Shown: positions 21,291 through 21,396 of the stretch, one piece after another
Layout of the letters: each line of letters starts with the position of its first letter
How positions within the stretch are numbered: the first letter of the stretch is position 1
Assembly: GCA_016199325.1 (NCBI GenBank)
Contig: JACQGW010000025.1
Coordinates: 1-21,396, forward strand
DNA length: 21,396 nt
DNA from: Chloroflexota bacterium
GTDB taxonomy: Bacteria; Chloroflexota; Dehalococcoidia; JACQGW01
Direction of reading: 5' to 3'
Position numbers and translations under genes: made by a program
Notes under the pieces: generated by a model
Seen by the model: the letters and a program-made list of their open reading frames with translations, nothing else
What the model was told of the DNA's origin: nothing
Databases searched by the model: none

Positions 21291-21396
21291 AAGGGGACTG
21301 CGCTCGCCATGCCGCTTGGTGGCGAACCGGAGCGGCCCTCCAGTGTCCGACGGATAAGTTCGCAGCGAAAGGTCGATCCGGCTGCCAGTTGCACGA

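Larger units (their letters stand above)
20922..21396. other. Gene-free end of window with two repeat types
   Basis: No convincing gene is seen on either strand in this 475-base stretch. It holds a tandem pair of 21-base units (20932-20975) and a palindromic GGGAGCGCAGGC-family element (21167-21290). A minus-strand frame of 123 codons exists, but it reads through the palindrome and looks like no known family. No T-rich terminator was found after the isomerase-like gene. Confidence 0.75.

Noticed and set aside
21023..21394. A minus-strand frame of 123 codons at the window end
   Set aside because: It reads through the GGGAGCGCAGGC palindrome and has no family features. It looks repeat-derived.

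Overview
This is a GC-rich, gene-dense bacterial chromosome segment. The organism is not identified by any rRNA. Several features fit a member of the Chloroflexota (Thermomicrobia-like): a Tat/lipobox solute-binding protein with a long Pro/Ala/Thr linker, an uptake [NiFe]-hydrogenase without a Tat signal, and many short dispersed palindromic repeats at gene ends. This placement is an inference.

Region 1 (1-6562) is a hydrogenase locus built from two divergent operons. Leftward run the small subunit, the large subunit, an M52 maturation protease and a GAF-domain histidine kinase, whose start codon overlaps the protease stop and which runs off the window. Rightward, behind a good sigma-70-type promoter, run hypA, hypC, a DUF6390-like protein of unknown function and an Rpn/PD-(D/E)XK-type nuclease carrying seven LQQG repeats. 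The small subunit has Asp in place of one Cys of the usual proximal-cluster CxxC motif. The large subunit keeps both nickel-binding Cys pairs and a 15-residue C-terminal tail for the protease to remove. hypB, hypD, hypE and hypF are not here.

Region 2 (6563-10506) holds a leftward MFS transporter and class I aminotransferase operon, divergent from murI (glutamate racemase). The MFS gene appears to have a leaderless GTG start directly behind a TTGCCC-N17-TACAAT promoter.

Region 3 (10442-20921) looks like one rightward catabolic cluster. It starts with a ROK-family repressor that has a near-consensus promoter and a palindromic operator. Then come a lipoprotein solute-binding protein and two MalF/MalG-type permeases (no ATPase here), a class III CoA-transferase, a two-subunit hotdog (FAS1-like plus MaoC) dehydratase, a second class III CoA-transferase, an extended SDR epimerase/dehydratase and a TIM-barrel isomerase-like protein with unusual metal-site residues. 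The mix of carbohydrate-type uptake and sugar enzymes with CoA-ester enzymes suggests a pathway, not one I can name, in which an imported sugar-like or acidic compound is activated as a CoA ester and hydrated or dehydrated.

Throughout, at least six families of short repeats sit at or just after stop codons. Two genes (the aminotransferase and the first CoA-transferase) read into repeat DNA, which supplies their last 20-34 codons and their stop. No rRNA, tRNA, CRISPR array, transposase or complete insertion sequence was found.
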